Assembly: GCA_024638885.1 (NCBI GenBank) | Contig: JAHEJL010000002.1 | Span: 1 to 64,000 of the forward strand | Length of the DNA: 64,000 nt | DNA from: Coraliomargarita sp. | GTDB taxonomy: Bacteria; Verrucomicrobiota; Verrucomicrobiia; Opitutales; UBA953 | Direction: 5' to 3' | Part shown: positions 15,417-24,555 of the stretch, piece by piece | How the letters are laid out: the number at the start of each line of letters is the position of its first letter | Numbering within the stretch: the first letter of the stretch is position 1 | Notes under the pieces: model-generated | Seen by the model: the letters and a program-made list of their open reading frames with translations, nothing else | What the model was told of the DNA's origin: nothing | Databases searched by the model: none | Made by a program: the position numbers and the translations under genes

Positions 15417-17507
15417 TCAGAGCCCCTGCAGCCAGCGGAGGAAACTGCCGTGCTCCGAGACCAGGATGCGGAGCAGGTCGCTGCGTTCGTCCGTCCAGGG
15501 GAGGACGCGGGCCGAGAATTCGACCGGCGCGCTGGTCGCGTCGCGCAGCAGGGGCTGCTGGAGCAGTTCGGCGTTACGCGTCATGATGATCCAGTCGGAG
15601 CCATAGAAGCCGTCGTCGTCCAGGACGGATTCCGTGTCGTCGATCGTCACGGCCGGAAAGGAGATCTTCTCGGCGATGCGGTAGACGACGGGGTGCAGGT
15701 CGAGGTAGCGGTTGGAGACGTGGACGACGATGGCGCCGCCCGGCTTGAGGTGTCGCTGGTAATGGGCGAAGGCCTCGAGCGTGAGCAGGTGCACCGGGAT
15801 GGCGTCGCTGCTGAAGGCGTCGAGGATGATGATGTCATACTGCTGGTCGGCTTCGCCTTCCATGCGCAGGCGGGCGTCGCCCATGACCAGTTCCGTCTTC
15901 GCCTTGGAATCCTTCAGGTAGGTGAACGTGCCCGTGGCGAGGCGCGCGACGTCGTCGTTGATCTCGTAGAAGCGGAACGTATCGCCCTTCCGGCCCCAGG
16001 CGGCGAGGGTGCCGGAGCCCAGGCCGACCGCGCCGACCTTGCGGCCGCCGGTAGGCTTGTAGGTGCGGAAGAGCCGGCCGATGCCGCTCGTCGAGGTGTA
16101 GTAGCTCGTCGGGTCGGTGCGGCGCTCGGCGCCCTGATATTGCAGGCCGTGGATGGTCGCCCCGTGCTGCAGCGTGAGGTGATGCCGGGCGGGGTCGCCT
16201 TTCTCGGCCTCGGTGACCTTCAGCACGCCGTAGAAGCCGCGGGTCACGCTGACCGCGCCGTGGAGCGATGTCGTGGCGACGTCGGCCAGGCCGTAGCCGA
16301 GGGCGGCGAGGGCGACGAAGGGCAGGGCCCAGACCAAGCGGGCTTTGCCTTGGCGGAAGGGCAGCGTCGGGTCGCGGCGCAGGACGAGGATCAGCAGGGC
16401 GGCCGTGAGGAAGAGGGCGAGGTGCAGCTCGAAATAATCCGGGAAGACGAACGGCGCGACCAGCGCGACGAAGAGGCCGCCGGCGGCGCCGCCGGCGGAG
16501 ATCGAGAGGTAGTAGCCCGTCAGGCGGCTGGCGCCCGGTCGCAGGCGGAAGACCTCGCCGTGGCAGACCATGCAGGCCACGAACATCGTGCCGAGGTAGA
16601 GCGAGGCGAGCGGCGTGATGTTCGGGTGCGACTCGGCGGTGTAGAGGTTGTAGACGACGCCGCCGAGGAGCGCGACGAGGAGCGGGAGCCAGAAGCCGCG
16701 GTGATACCAGCGCGGGCTGTCGAAGCTGATGATGAACGACAGCAGGTAGAGGCTGAGCGGGAGCACCCATAGGAACGGCACCACGGCGATGTCCTGGCAG
16801 AGCTTGTTCGTGATCGCGAGCAGGAGCATCACGCCGCAGGCGGGCAGCGCGAACCAGAGCAGCTTGCGGGTCAGCGTCGGGGCTTCGGCGCCATCGTCGG
16901 TCACGACCGCGGCGCGGTCCGCGTCCGCGCTATGCCAGACCTTGTAGCCGCACCAACCGGCGAGCAACGCGTACAGGGCGAGGCCGACCGACCACCAGTT
17001 GGCCTGGGCTTGGCGGGCGAGCTGGGGTTCGAGCACGAACGGGTAGACGAGCAGGGCGAGGAGCGAGCCGACGTTCGAAAGGGCGTAGAGACGGTAAGGT
17101 GAGACGCCGGGGTTCGCCTTGCTGAACCACGCCTGCAGGAGCGGGCCGGTGGCCGAGAGGACGAGGTAGGGCAGGCCCAGGCAGGCGAGCAGGAGCAGCA
17201 GGATGTGTCCGGCGGCGTGCGAGCCGTCGGCCGGCTTCCACTGGTCGCCCGGGGTGATCGGCAGCAGCGCGACCGCGAGCGCGAGGAGGCAGAGGTGCGT
17301 GATGACCTGGCGGCGCGGGGTGAGGCGGCTGATGCTGAAGTGCGCGTACGCATAGCCCCCGAGCAGGAGCACCTGGAAGAAGAGCATGCAGGTCGTCCAG
17401 ACGGCGGGACCGCCGCCGAACCACGGCAGGATGAAGCGCGCGATCAGCGGCTGGACGAGGAAGAGCAGGCAAGCTCCCCAGAAGATGGTCAGGCTGAAGG
17501 CGAACAT
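15417..17507 (-). CDS. Membrane-bound spermidine-synthase-like protein
   Basis: 696 residues from the ATG at 17507 (MFAFSLTIFWGACLLFLVQP). The first 410 or so residues carry about ten hydrophobic helices. The C-terminal domain has the Rossmann methyltransferase-like core of polyamine synthases: GLGSGTLAAW, YEINDDVARLA, VMGDARLRME and DIIILDAFSSDAIPVHLLT, where the Asp pair around DAFSSD is the catalytic/loop region. This fused architecture is widespread, but its substrate is unproven; soluble spermidine synthase lacks the membrane part. Predicted to act at the inner membrane on an amine or thiolated acceptor. It stands alone between the P450 and DUF6797 units. Confidence 0.88.
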   Translation of the reverse strand: MFAFSLTIFWGACLLFLVQPLIARFILPWFGGGPAVWTTCMLFFQVLLLGGYAYAHFSISRLTPRRQVITHLCLLALAVALLPITPGDQWKPADGSHAAGHILLLLLACLGLPYLVLSATGPLLQAWFSKANPGVSPYRLYALSNVGSLLALLVYPFVLEPQLARQAQANWWSVGLALYALLAGWCGYKVWHSADADRAAVVTDDGAEAPTLTRKLLWFALPACGVMLLLAITNKLCQDIAVVPFLWVLPLSLYLLSFIISFDSPRWYHRGFWLPLLVALLGGVVYNLYTAESHPNITPLASLYLGTMFVACMVCHGEVFRLRPGASRLTGYYLSISAGGAAGGLFVALVAPFVFPDYFELHLALFLTAALLILVLRRDPTLPFRQGKARLVWALPFVALAALGYGLADVATTSLHGAVSVTRGFYGVLKVTEAEKGDPARHHLTLQHGATIHGLQYQGAERRTDPTSYYTSTSGIGRLFRTYKPTGGRKVGAVGLGSGTLAAWGRKGDTFRFYEINDDVARLATGTFTYLKDSKAKTELVMGDARLRMEGEADQQYDIIILDAFSSDAIPVHLLTLEAFAHYQRHLKPGGAIVVHVSNRYLDLHPVVYRIAEKISFPAVTIDDTESVLDDDGFYGSDWIIMTRNAELLQQPLLRDATSAPVEFSARVLPWTDERSDLLRILVSEHGSFLRWLQGL

Positions 17508-17594
17508 GGCGGGGTATGTGTAAGGAACCCCGCCGAGGGGCGAAGGTTGGGGCAAAGGAGGCCTAGGTCATGGGCCTTCCGCTGGCAACCCCGT

Positions 17595-18761
17595 TCAGGC
17601 CCGCGGCCGGATCCTCAGCACCAGCGACTCGTAGCCCAGCTTCCGTTCGTAGGAGGCTTCCTGCTCCACGCGTTCCTCGGCCGAGACGAGCTCCAGCGAC
17701 CCGACCCGCGTGACGCATTTCTGGAGCAGCGTGCGCAGGAGCAGGCGGGCGTGAGGCGCCCCGAGGCAGAGGTGTTCGCCGAAACCGAAGGACAGGTGCG
17801 GGTTCGGCTTACGGTCGAGTTTGCAGACGTCGGCTTCGGGGAAGACGGTCTCGTCACGGTTGGCCGAAGCCCAGCCCAGCGAGACGCGGCCGCCGGCCGG
17901 CACGGCTTCGCCGTGGACGGAGGTGGCCACGGGGCAGACGCGGCCGATGTGCGTCAACGGCATGAAGTAGCGGAAGAATTCCTCGCTCGCGAGGGTGATG
18001 CGCTTCGGGTCCGCGCGGAGGTACTCGAGCGCTTCCGGGTTGGCCGCGAGGTGGCCGAGGGCGCACGCGACCGTGTGGATGATCGTGTCTCGTCCGCCGG
18101 CGAAGGCCAGGTTGGCGAAGCCCATCATCTCCTCGCGCGTCAGCGGGCGGCCGCGGAAGCTCGCCTGCGTGAGGGCGCTGAAGAAGTCAGCGCCGGGGGC
18201 CCGGCTCGCGGCGTCGAACTTCGCCTCCAGGTATCGCTCGAGCTCGACGCCTTTCTTGAGGCCGCCACGGACGCGGAAGACATGGATGCCCCAGCCGATC
18301 CAGAGGTCGGCCTCGCTCTCGTCGGTATTGAGGAGGTAGGTCAGCGCGCCGGCCTGCAAGGGCAGGGCGAAGCCGTGCACGACCTCGATGGTGTCGCGGG
18401 CCATCGCGTCGTCCAGGAGGCCGTCGATGAGCGCTTCGACCTGGGCGATCATCGCTGGCTCCTTCGGTCGGTCGAAGAACGGGGCGACGATCGCGCGATA
18501 CTCGGTATGCTCGGGCGGGTTGGTCTCGATGGGGAGCTGACGCATCGAGCGGGCGGCCTCCTCGGAGGGGATCGGCACGCGGAAGGGCGCGTCGGAGCTG
18601 TAGGTCGTCCAGTCCTTCGCGGCCTGCCGCACGTCGGCATGCCGGAGGATCATCGGGATCTGTTCCCCTTGGAACTCGTGGCGCGCGACCGGACCGGCGG
18701 CGCGCTGTTCCTTGAAGGGGTCGGACGGCTTATGGCCGAAAGGGCAGCGTCCGCCGAACAT
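17595..18761 (-). CDS. Cytochrome P450
   Basis: 388 residues, soluble bacterial class. The I-helix motif AGGRDT supplies the O2-activating Gly/Asp-Thr, the K-helix ExxR is in EEFFRYF, and the heme loop FGFGEHLCLG has the thiolate Cys332. The N-terminus (MFGGRCPFGHKPSDPFKEQ) is typical of self-standing bacterial P450s. It hydroxylates or demethylates a small substrate using an external redox chain; no ferredoxin or reductase gene adjoins. It starts only 4 bases after the stop of the exported cytochrome-containing dehydrogenase-like gene (18766-21330), so both are in one operon. Demethylation of methylated sugars is one documented P450 role in marine bacteria, but nothing here proves it. Confidence 0.94.
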   Translation of the reverse strand: MFGGRCPFGHKPSDPFKEQRAAGPVARHEFQGEQIPMILRHADVRQAAKDWTTYSSDAPFRVPIPSEEAARSMRQLPIETNPPEHTEYRAIVAPFFDRPKEPAMIAQVEALIDGLLDDAMARDTIEVVHGFALPLQAGALTYLLNTDESEADLWIGWGIHVFRVRGGLKKGVELERYLEAKFDAASRAPGADFFSALTQASFRGRPLTREEMMGFANLAFAGGRDTIIHTVACALGHLAANPEALEYLRADPKRITLASEEFFRYFMPLTHIGRVCPVATSVHGEAVPAGGRVSLGWASANRDETVFPEADVCKLDRKPNPHLSFGFGEHLCLGAPHARLLLRTLLQKCVTRVGSLELVSAEERVEQEASYERKLGYESLVLRIRPRA

Positions 18762-18765
18762 AGGC

Positions 18766-21330
18766 TTACTTGGCGGCTTCTTCCTTGGCGCCCTTGGCCG
18801 CTTTCTTGGTCGGAGGGCGGAGCTCGTCGGCGGTCCAGGAGTTCGGGTGGTCGGCGTATTGCTTGCGGACGCCTGCGACGAATTTGGCGTCGACGGGCGA
18901 ACCGTTGTGTTCCCATTCGCGACGGACGTAGGTCAGCACGCCGGCGATCTCTTCGTCGCTGAGCATGCCCATCGGGGGCATCGAGAGGTCCCAGGTGCGG
19001 TTGCCGACCTTCACCGGGCCGCCGAGGCCGTTGAGGACGATGCGCGCGGTGACGTCCGGTTTGCCGAGGACCCAGTCGCTGTCGACGAGCGGAGGCGCGA
19101 GGCCGTCGAGGCCGTAGCCATGCGGCTGGTGGCAGGCCGCGCACAGGTTGGTGAAGGTGACCTTGCCCTTTTCGAACAGCGCCTGCTGCGCTTTGTTGAG
19201 GGCGACGACCTTGGGCGGAGCCGGGGCGCCGGGCTTGCCGAGCCACGCGAGGCGGGCGGCGACGTTCTCGAGGTTCTTGAGGGCGCCAGTTTCGGTGACC
19301 GCCTTCTTGAGGATGGCCAGGGACTTCGGTTCGGCGCCGAGCCAGATGGTCTTGAGCGGAACCGGCTTCTTCGTCTTCGGGTCGCGGGTGGATTGGTCGA
19401 GGCCGCGGATGATCGCGGAGCGCAGGTTGGTGCGGTCGCCGAGGCCGGTCGCGACTTCCAGCATGCCTTCGAAGGGGCCCGCCTTGCCGGCCTGCGAAAT
19501 CAGGGCGGCGAACGCTTCGAGCACGGGGCCGGTCTGCTTGAGGTTGGCGGCGGAGCCCAGCGCGGAGACCGCCTTGGCGAGGGCGACTTCGCGGCCGCGG
19601 GCGCCGGTGAGGGCGCCTTCGCGCACCAGCGCGTTATCGCCGTGGGCGGCGAGGAGCTGGGCGAGCGCCTTGTCGGCGTCAGGAAGGTTGGCGGCGGAGA
19701 GGCGGATCGCCAGATGGGAGAGCACGAGGATCTCGGACTCGTCCTTGAGCGCGCAGAGGTCGGCGATCATCTCGGCCGGGGCGATGCGGACCGCGGCGGC
19801 GCGGACCTGGAAGTCGGCATCCTTCAGCGCGAGACGGACATCTTCCGCGCGGGCGGCGGCCAGGCCGTCCAGCGACCAGAGCGCGTGCAGGCGGGCCGTG
19901 GCCGGAGCCTTCGCGTCGGCGAGGAGCGTGCGGAGCGGCGCGACGGCGGAGAGGTCGGCGGCTTCGACCAGCAGGCGTTGGGCGGTGTCGCGGACCCAGC
20001 CGTTGGCGTGGGTCAGCAGCTGCACGCGGGCGGCGACGTCGGTCGGGATCTTGTGCGCCCGCGGCGCAGGCCGGTCGTCGCGCACGATGCGCCAGAGGCG
20101 GCCGCAGTTCACGGGCAGCTCCAGTTTACGGGCCTTGATGTTGGCGGCGAGGTAGTGGGTGAGGAACGCGGGGTGCTGGAGCATGCCGCGATACAGGTCG
20201 ACGACGTAGAGCGCGCCATCGGGGCCCGTGGCGGTCATCACCGGGCGGAAGCGTTCGTCGGTCGAGGTCAGGAACTCCGTGCCCTCATAGGCGTTGGTGC
20301 CCGTAAGCAAACCGTCCTGCTCGGTGATGAGCACGCGCTTCACGAGGTTGGAGGACGGTTCCGGGATGAAGGCGTTGCCGCGGAATTCGGCGGGGAAGGC
20401 GTCGCCGCGGTAGATCGAAGCGCCGCAGGTGGAGGTGGCGGCCGAGAGGGTGCCGTCGGCGCGCAGGGTCTTGGCGTCGTAGCCGCGGTTCACGCCCGGG
20501 GTCGGGTGGGAGGGGTAGACCGCCTGATCCTTGATGACCCGGTTGTTGACCGCGCTGGCCTCGCGCAGGAGCGGGTTGCGGGAGAAGGCGGCGGCCGGGA
20601 GGAGGTCGGTGCGGAGCAGGTCGGAGTTGTAGTTGTAGAATAGGCGGCCGGCATCGTCCTGGCTGAGGCCCCATTGGCCGCGGCCGAGGCCCGGGCCCTT
20701 CTGCCACGCGCCGTTGGTGAGCTTGAAGCTCGTGGCGTAGCCGGCGGCGTAGACGCGGTTGTCCATCGCCCAGGTCGGCGTGTTGGCCATGTGCTCGGGC
20801 TGTCCGCCGAACGTACCGAAGTCGGCGGTCACGAGCGTCTTCGTGTCGGCGAGGCCGGAGCCCTTGGTGTCCTTGCAGAAGAAAAGGTTCGGCGGTTCGG
20901 CGACGAGGGCGCCGCCGTTGACGGCCATGACGCCGCGGGGCATCACGAGCTGGTCGACGAACGGGGAGGCCGCGTCCATGCGTCCGTCGCCGTCCTTGTC
21001 GGTGAGCAGAGAGATCCGGCCGAGGGGTTCGTTCTCCGTGGTGCCTTCCATGTCGCGCATGTAGCCGCGCATCTCGACGACGAAGATCCGACCTTGCTCG
21101 TCGAAGCTGATGGCGACCGGCGACTCGATCATCGGTTCGCTGGCGACGAGCTCGATGCGGAAGCCGGGAGGGAGCTTGAAGGTCTTCAGTTCCTCCTCGG
21201 GGGAGAGGGGCGCCGGGGCGGGCAGGTTGAACTTGAGGGTGACGTCCGTCGGTCCGGCGTTGCCCTTGTTGAGGGCGAAGGCGGACGTCGCTCCGGCGAG
21301 CAGAGCCAGGACGGCAAGCGGGGTCTTCAT
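18766..21330 (-). CDS. PVC-type membrane-bound dehydrogenase domain protein with cytochrome c
   Basis: 854 residues from the ATG at 21330 (MKTPLAVLALLAGATSAFA, signal peptide). The propeller region (FKLPPGFRIELVASEPMIES, DEQGRIFVVEMRGY, SLLTDKDGDGRMDAAS, VVDLYRGMLQHPAFLT) is the family signature. A middle region of helical HEAT-like repeats (WVRDTAQRLLVEAADLSAV onward) follows. The C-terminal cytochrome c has CAACH at 730-734 and candidate Met ligands in SMPPMGM. The protein ends in a Lys/Ala tail. Probably periplasmic oxidation of a sugar or alcohol coupled to the respiratory chain; the substrate is not known. Its promoter is the ECF-like motif at 21340-21368. Confidence 0.9.
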   Translation of the reverse strand: MKTPLAVLALLAGATSAFALNKGNAGPTDVTLKFNLPAPAPLSPEEELKTFKLPPGFRIELVASEPMIESPVAISFDEQGRIFVVEMRGYMRDMEGTTENEPLGRISLLTDKDGDGRMDAASPFVDQLVMPRGVMAVNGGALVAEPPNLFFCKDTKGSGLADTKTLVTADFGTFGGQPEHMANTPTWAMDNRVYAAGYATSFKLTNGAWQKGPGLGRGQWGLSQDDAGRLFYNYNSDLLRTDLLPAAAFSRNPLLREASAVNNRVIKDQAVYPSHPTPGVNRGYDAKTLRADGTLSAATSTCGASIYRGDAFPAEFRGNAFIPEPSSNLVKRVLITEQDGLLTGTNAYEGTEFLTSTDERFRPVMTATGPDGALYVVDLYRGMLQHPAFLTHYLAANIKARKLELPVNCGRLWRIVRDDRPAPRAHKIPTDVAARVQLLTHANGWVRDTAQRLLVEAADLSAVAPLRTLLADAKAPATARLHALWSLDGLAAARAEDVRLALKDADFQVRAAAVRIAPAEMIADLCALKDESEILVLSHLAIRLSAANLPDADKALAQLLAAHGDNALVREGALTGARGREVALAKAVSALGSAANLKQTGPVLEAFAALISQAGKAGPFEGMLEVATGLGDRTNLRSAIIRGLDQSTRDPKTKKPVPLKTIWLGAEPKSLAILKKAVTETGALKNLENVAARLAWLGKPGAPAPPKVVALNKAQQALFEKGKVTFTNLCAACHQPHGYGLDGLAPPLVDSDWVLGKPDVTARIVLNGLGGPVKVGNRTWDLSMPPMGMLSDEEIAGVLTYVRREWEHNGSPVDAKFVAGVRKQYADHPNSWTADELRPPTKKAAKGAKEEAAK

Positions 21331-21339
21331 GCTCCTTTT

Positions 21340-21368
21340 AAGACAGGGCATTCCGTCGGGGGTTGCAA
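21340..21368 (-). promoter_or_regulatory. ECF-like promoter motif before the PVC dehydrogenase gene
   Basis: TTGCAA (21363-21368, continuing CC) and TGTCTT (21340-21345) have a 17-base spacer and end 9 bases before the ATG at 21330. Those bases, AAAAGGAGC, include one of the few Shine-Dalgarno-like AGGAG strings in the window, but only three bases or so would remain in the mRNA if initiation is seven bases after the -10. Confidence 0.55.
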
Positions 21369-21408
21369 GGCGAACCCCCTGATTTCAGGCACCTTCAGGC
21401 CGGGACGA

Positions 21409-22953
21409 TCACTTCTTGGCGCCGGGTACGGGCCAGTCGTCGGTGCGGAAACTCGTGGCCGGCAGGCCGGCACCGTTGATCAGGTTGCCGTCCGGGTTTT
21501 CGGCCCAGGCGTAACGGACGGCCACCGGGGCGGCGACATCCGGGCTGCTGACGATCACGTCCGAACCTTCGATCCGACCGGTCGCGGCTTTCCAGATCTT
21601 GTCGGCGCCGGCGATGCGGAGGCCGCGGAGCGCGCCGCCGTCGCGGGTCTTGAGCCCGTCGGCATGCTTGAGCGAGACGCGGATCGCGGCGCCGTCGACC
21701 TTGTGGCCGGCGGGCAGGGGGCCGCTGGTCGCCGCCACCTTGCGGCCGTAGACGGTCTCGAGGGCCCAGAAGGAGAGGCGCTTGCCGACGTCCTGCTTGT
21801 TCTTCGGGTGGATGTCCTTGGGGTCGCCGATGTCGATCGTGATGGCCATGCCGGTCTTCGGGAGGGCGAGCACCTTCATCATCGATTCGCGGATGCGCGG
21901 CCAGCTCTCGGAGTCGGAGTCGCGATAGTTGGGCAGCTGCACCCAGGCGAACGGCACTTCTTCCTGCCACTGCGCGCGCCAGCTGGTCACGAGCTGGCTG
22001 AGCTGCTTCTCGTAGATGCCCGGGTTGCCGGCGTTGCCTTCGCCCTGATACCAGAGCATGCCGCGGAGCGTGTAGGGGACGAGGTTGACGACCTTGCCGT
22101 TGTACAGGCCGGCCGGGCCGCCCTTGAACTTGCGGATGGCGATCGGGTCGTAGGGCTTGCGGGGCAGTTCGGTCTTGGCGGCCTTGGCCTTCTCGACGGC
22201 GACCTTCCAGGCGGCGAGCTGCTTCTCATAAGCCGCGGCGGCCTTGGTGGCGTCGAACTCTCGGTGGCTCTTGGTCTGGGCGTCGAAGATGGCCTTGGTC
22301 TCGGGGTCGGCGGACTGCGTCTCCGCGGAGACCCAGGATTCGATCGGCGTGCCGCCGACCGAGGTGTTCACCAGGCCGACGGGGACGCCGACTTCCTGGT
22401 GGATCTCACGGCCGAAGAAATAGAGCACCGCGGAGAAGCCGCCGACGTTCTCGGGCGTGCAGGCCTTCCAGGTTCCCTTGCCTTCGGCTTCGGGCTTCTC
22501 GGCGTGCGTGGAGGCTTCCTGGTAGTGGCGGATCAGCGGGAAGTTCGCGGCGGCCTTCTCGGCGTCGAAGTTATTCGAGGACTGGACGTTCATCGCCATG
22601 TTGGACTGGCCGGAGCCGAGCCAGACTTCGCCCACGAGCACGTCCTTCACTTCGACCTTGTGGCCGTCCTTGCCCGTGACGACGAGCATGCGGGGTTCGG
22701 CGGAGGCCTTGAGGGCGTCGAGGCGGAGGAGCCACTTGCCGTCGGGACCGGCGGTGACCGACTTCGACTTGCCCGCGAAGGCGACCGTCACGGACTCGCC
22801 CGCGTCGGCCCAGCCCCAGATGGCCACGGGCTTCTCGCGCTGCAGCACCATGTGGTCGGAGAGCGGCGAGCCGAGGCGGAAGGCGGCCGCGAAGAGCGAG
22901 GAGCAACCGGCCAGGACGGCCAGCAGGATGGGCAGGAAGCGAGGGGTGCGCAT
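21409..22953 (-). CDS. Sialate O-acetylesterase-like lipoprotein (SGNH)
   Basis: 514 residues from the ATG at 22953. The leader MRTPRFLPILLAVLAGCSS has a lipobox (LAGC), so outer-membrane or periplasmic lipid anchoring is likely. Early sequence RLGSPLSDHMVLQREKPVAIWGWADAGE is the N-terminal beta-sandwich of this family. Block I is GSGQSNM (catalytic Ser), and later LVNTSVGGTPIESW, GMLWYQGEGNAG and WVQLPNYR follow the SASA family. Predicted to remove O-acetyl groups from sugars, not necessarily sialic acid. A single gene unit under the ECF-like motif at 22960-22988, where the mRNA may begin at the ATG itself. Confidence 0.93.
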   Translation of the reverse strand: MRTPRFLPILLAVLAGCSSLFAAAFRLGSPLSDHMVLQREKPVAIWGWADAGESVTVAFAGKSKSVTAGPDGKWLLRLDALKASAEPRMLVVTGKDGHKVEVKDVLVGEVWLGSGQSNMAMNVQSSNNFDAEKAAANFPLIRHYQEASTHAEKPEAEGKGTWKACTPENVGGFSAVLYFFGREIHQEVGVPVGLVNTSVGGTPIESWVSAETQSADPETKAIFDAQTKSHREFDATKAAAAYEKQLAAWKVAVEKAKAAKTELPRKPYDPIAIRKFKGGPAGLYNGKVVNLVPYTLRGMLWYQGEGNAGNPGIYEKQLSQLVTSWRAQWQEEVPFAWVQLPNYRDSDSESWPRIRESMMKVLALPKTGMAITIDIGDPKDIHPKNKQDVGKRLSFWALETVYGRKVAATSGPLPAGHKVDGAAIRVSLKHADGLKTRDGGALRGLRIAGADKIWKAATGRIEGSDVIVSSPDVAAPVAVRYAWAENPDGNLINGAGLPATSFRTDDWPVPGAKK

Positions 22954-22959
22954 ACCCTC

Positions 22960-22988
22960 CAAACAGCGGAAAGCCGTCCGGGTTGCGA
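22960..22988 (-). promoter_or_regulatory. ECF-like promoter motif before the acetylesterase, predicted leaderless
   Basis: TCGCAA (22983-22988, continuing CC) and TGTTTG (22960-22965) have a 17-base spacer. Only six bases (GAGGGT) separate the -10 from the ATG, so initiation seven bases downstream would fall on the A of the start codon. Confidence 0.5.
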
Positions 22989-23008
22989 GCAAAAGATGTC
23001 CCGCCGGC

Positions 23009-24430
23009 CTACGCCAACAACTGCTTCACGACGTGGCACGGCTCCACGCCGGTCAGGCGGAAGTCGAGGCCCGCGTTGCGGAAGGTCAGGCGCTCGTGGT
23101 CGATGCCGAGGCAGTGGAGGATCGTCGCCTGGAGGTCCGGCACGCGCGCCTCGTCCTTGACGATGTTGAAGCCCATGTCGTCGGTCTGCCCGATGGTCTG
23201 GCCGCCCTTGATGCCGCCGCCGGCCATCCACATCGAGAACGCCTGCGGGTGGTGGTCGCGGCCCTGGCTGCGGCCGAGCGAGACGCTGGCCTCCACCATC
23301 GGGGTGCGGCCGAATTCGCCGCCCCAGACGACGAGCGTGCTGTCGAGCAGGCCGCGGCGCTTGAGGTCCTTGATGAGCGCGGCCGAGGCCTTGTCGGTCT
23401 TGGCGCAGTTGTTCTTCACGTTGCCGGCGACGTCGCTGTGCGCATCCCAGCCTTCGTTGTAGATGTTGATGAAGCGGACGCCGCGTTCGACCATGCGCCG
23501 GGCGAGCAGGCAGGCGCGGGCGAACGACGGCACCTTCGGGTCGCACCCGTAGAGCTCGAGCGTCTCCTTGCTCTCGGAAGAGAGGTCCATCAGGTCGGGC
23601 GCCGACGTCTGCAGGCGGTAGGCCATCTCGTAGTTGGCGATGCGCGTGGCGATCTCGCTGTCGCCGTCGAGGCGGAGGCGGCGGTCGTTCATCGCGTTGA
23701 TGAGGTCGATGGTGTCCTTCTGCGTGCCCGGATCGATGCCGGCGGGGGTGCTGGTGTTGAGGATGGCGTCGCCGGCGTTGCGGAAGCGCGTGCCGGTGTA
23801 GCTGCTGGGCAGGAAGCCGCTGCTCCAGCAGGCGGCGCCGCCGCTGATGCCGGAGCCCGTGCTCATCACGACGAAGGCGGGGAGGTCCTTGGCTTCGGAC
23901 CCGAGGCCGTAGGTGATCCAGGAGCCCATGCTCGGGCGGCCGGGCTGGGAGAAGCCCGTGTTCATGAAGATCTGCGCGGGGGCGTGGTTGAACTGCGTCG
24001 TACGGCAGGATTTCACGACGGCGATGTCGTCCACGACCGTCGACAGGTGCGGGAGCATCTCGGAGAGCTCGGTGCCGGACTGGCCATGGCGGGCGAACTT
24101 ATAGCGCGGGCCGAGCACGGCGGCGTCGGGACGGATGAACGCATACCGCTGACCGTTGATGATCGAGGGCGGGAGCGGCTTGCCTTCGAGCTTCGAGAGC
24201 TCGGGCTTATTGTCGAAGAGCTCGAGCTGCGACGGGGCGCCCGCCATGAAGAGGTGGATGACCGCCTTGGCTTTCGGGGCGTGATGGGGCAGGCCGGAAC
24301 GCATGCCGGAGCCGGCGGCCGCGAGCTGGCCGAGCGCGCCGTCCGCGATGAGCGAGGCGAGGGCGATCTTGCCGACGCCGACGCCGCAATCCTGGAAGAA
24401 GTGGCGACGGGTGATGTTGGGGCGGGGCAT
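23009..24430 (-). CDS. DUF1501 protein with twin-arginine leader
   Basis: 473 residues. The leader TRRHFFQDCGVGVGKIALASL is a Tat signal (RRHFF core), implying folded export. Family blocks: KAVIHLFMAGAPSQLELFDNKP, SCRTTQFNHAPAQIFMNTG, RPSMGSWITYGLGSE, LVVWGGEFGRTP and RDHHPQAFSMWMAGGGIKGG. DUF1501 proteins resemble sulfatase-fold enzymes, but their reaction is not established. They occur beside DUF1549/DUF1553 cytochromes, as here with the gene at 24556. The two are separated by element C instead of being fused closely as at 54318/54324. Confidence 0.93.
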   Translation of the reverse strand: MPRPNITRRHFFQDCGVGVGKIALASLIADGALGQLAAAGSGMRSGLPHHAPKAKAVIHLFMAGAPSQLELFDNKPELSKLEGKPLPPSIINGQRYAFIRPDAAVLGPRYKFARHGQSGTELSEMLPHLSTVVDDIAVVKSCRTTQFNHAPAQIFMNTGFSQPGRPSMGSWITYGLGSEAKDLPAFVVMSTGSGISGGAACWSSGFLPSSYTGTRFRNAGDAILNTSTPAGIDPGTQKDTIDLINAMNDRRLRLDGDSEIATRIANYEMAYRLQTSAPDLMDLSSESKETLELYGCDPKVPSFARACLLARRMVERGVRFINIYNEGWDAHSDVAGNVKNNCAKTDKASAALIKDLKRRGLLDSTLVVWGGEFGRTPMVEASVSLGRSQGRDHHPQAFSMWMAGGGIKGGQTIGQTDDMGFNIVKDEARVPDLQATILHCLGIDHERLTFRNAGLDFRLTGVEPCHVVKQLLA

Positions 24431-24454
24431 GGAAAGGGGAGATGAAGATGAGGG

Positions 24455-24548
24455 ATGACAGATGACAGATGGCAGATGGCGGAGAACTATGCGGGAGTTT
24501 TTGGTCTGGTGGTTATCGGTCTGTCATCCGTGATCGGTCATCCGTCAT
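24455..24548. repeat. Heptad inverted-array element C
   Basis: Four contiguous units ATGACAG, ATGACAG, ATGGCAG, ATGGCGG (24455-24482) are followed after 38 bases by four contiguous inverted units CTGTCAT, CCGTGAT, CGGTCAT, CCGTCAT (24521-24548). It is the most symmetrical of the four elements. It separates the DUF1549/DUF1553 gene from the DUF1501 gene. Confidence 0.78.
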
Positions 24549-24555
24549 CTATGCC

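Noticed and set aside
11658..21330. Secondary-metabolite cluster (methyltransferase plus P450)
   Set aside because: No core synthase, ligase, terpene cyclase or carrier protein is near; neighbours are exported dehydrogenase-like and membrane proteins.
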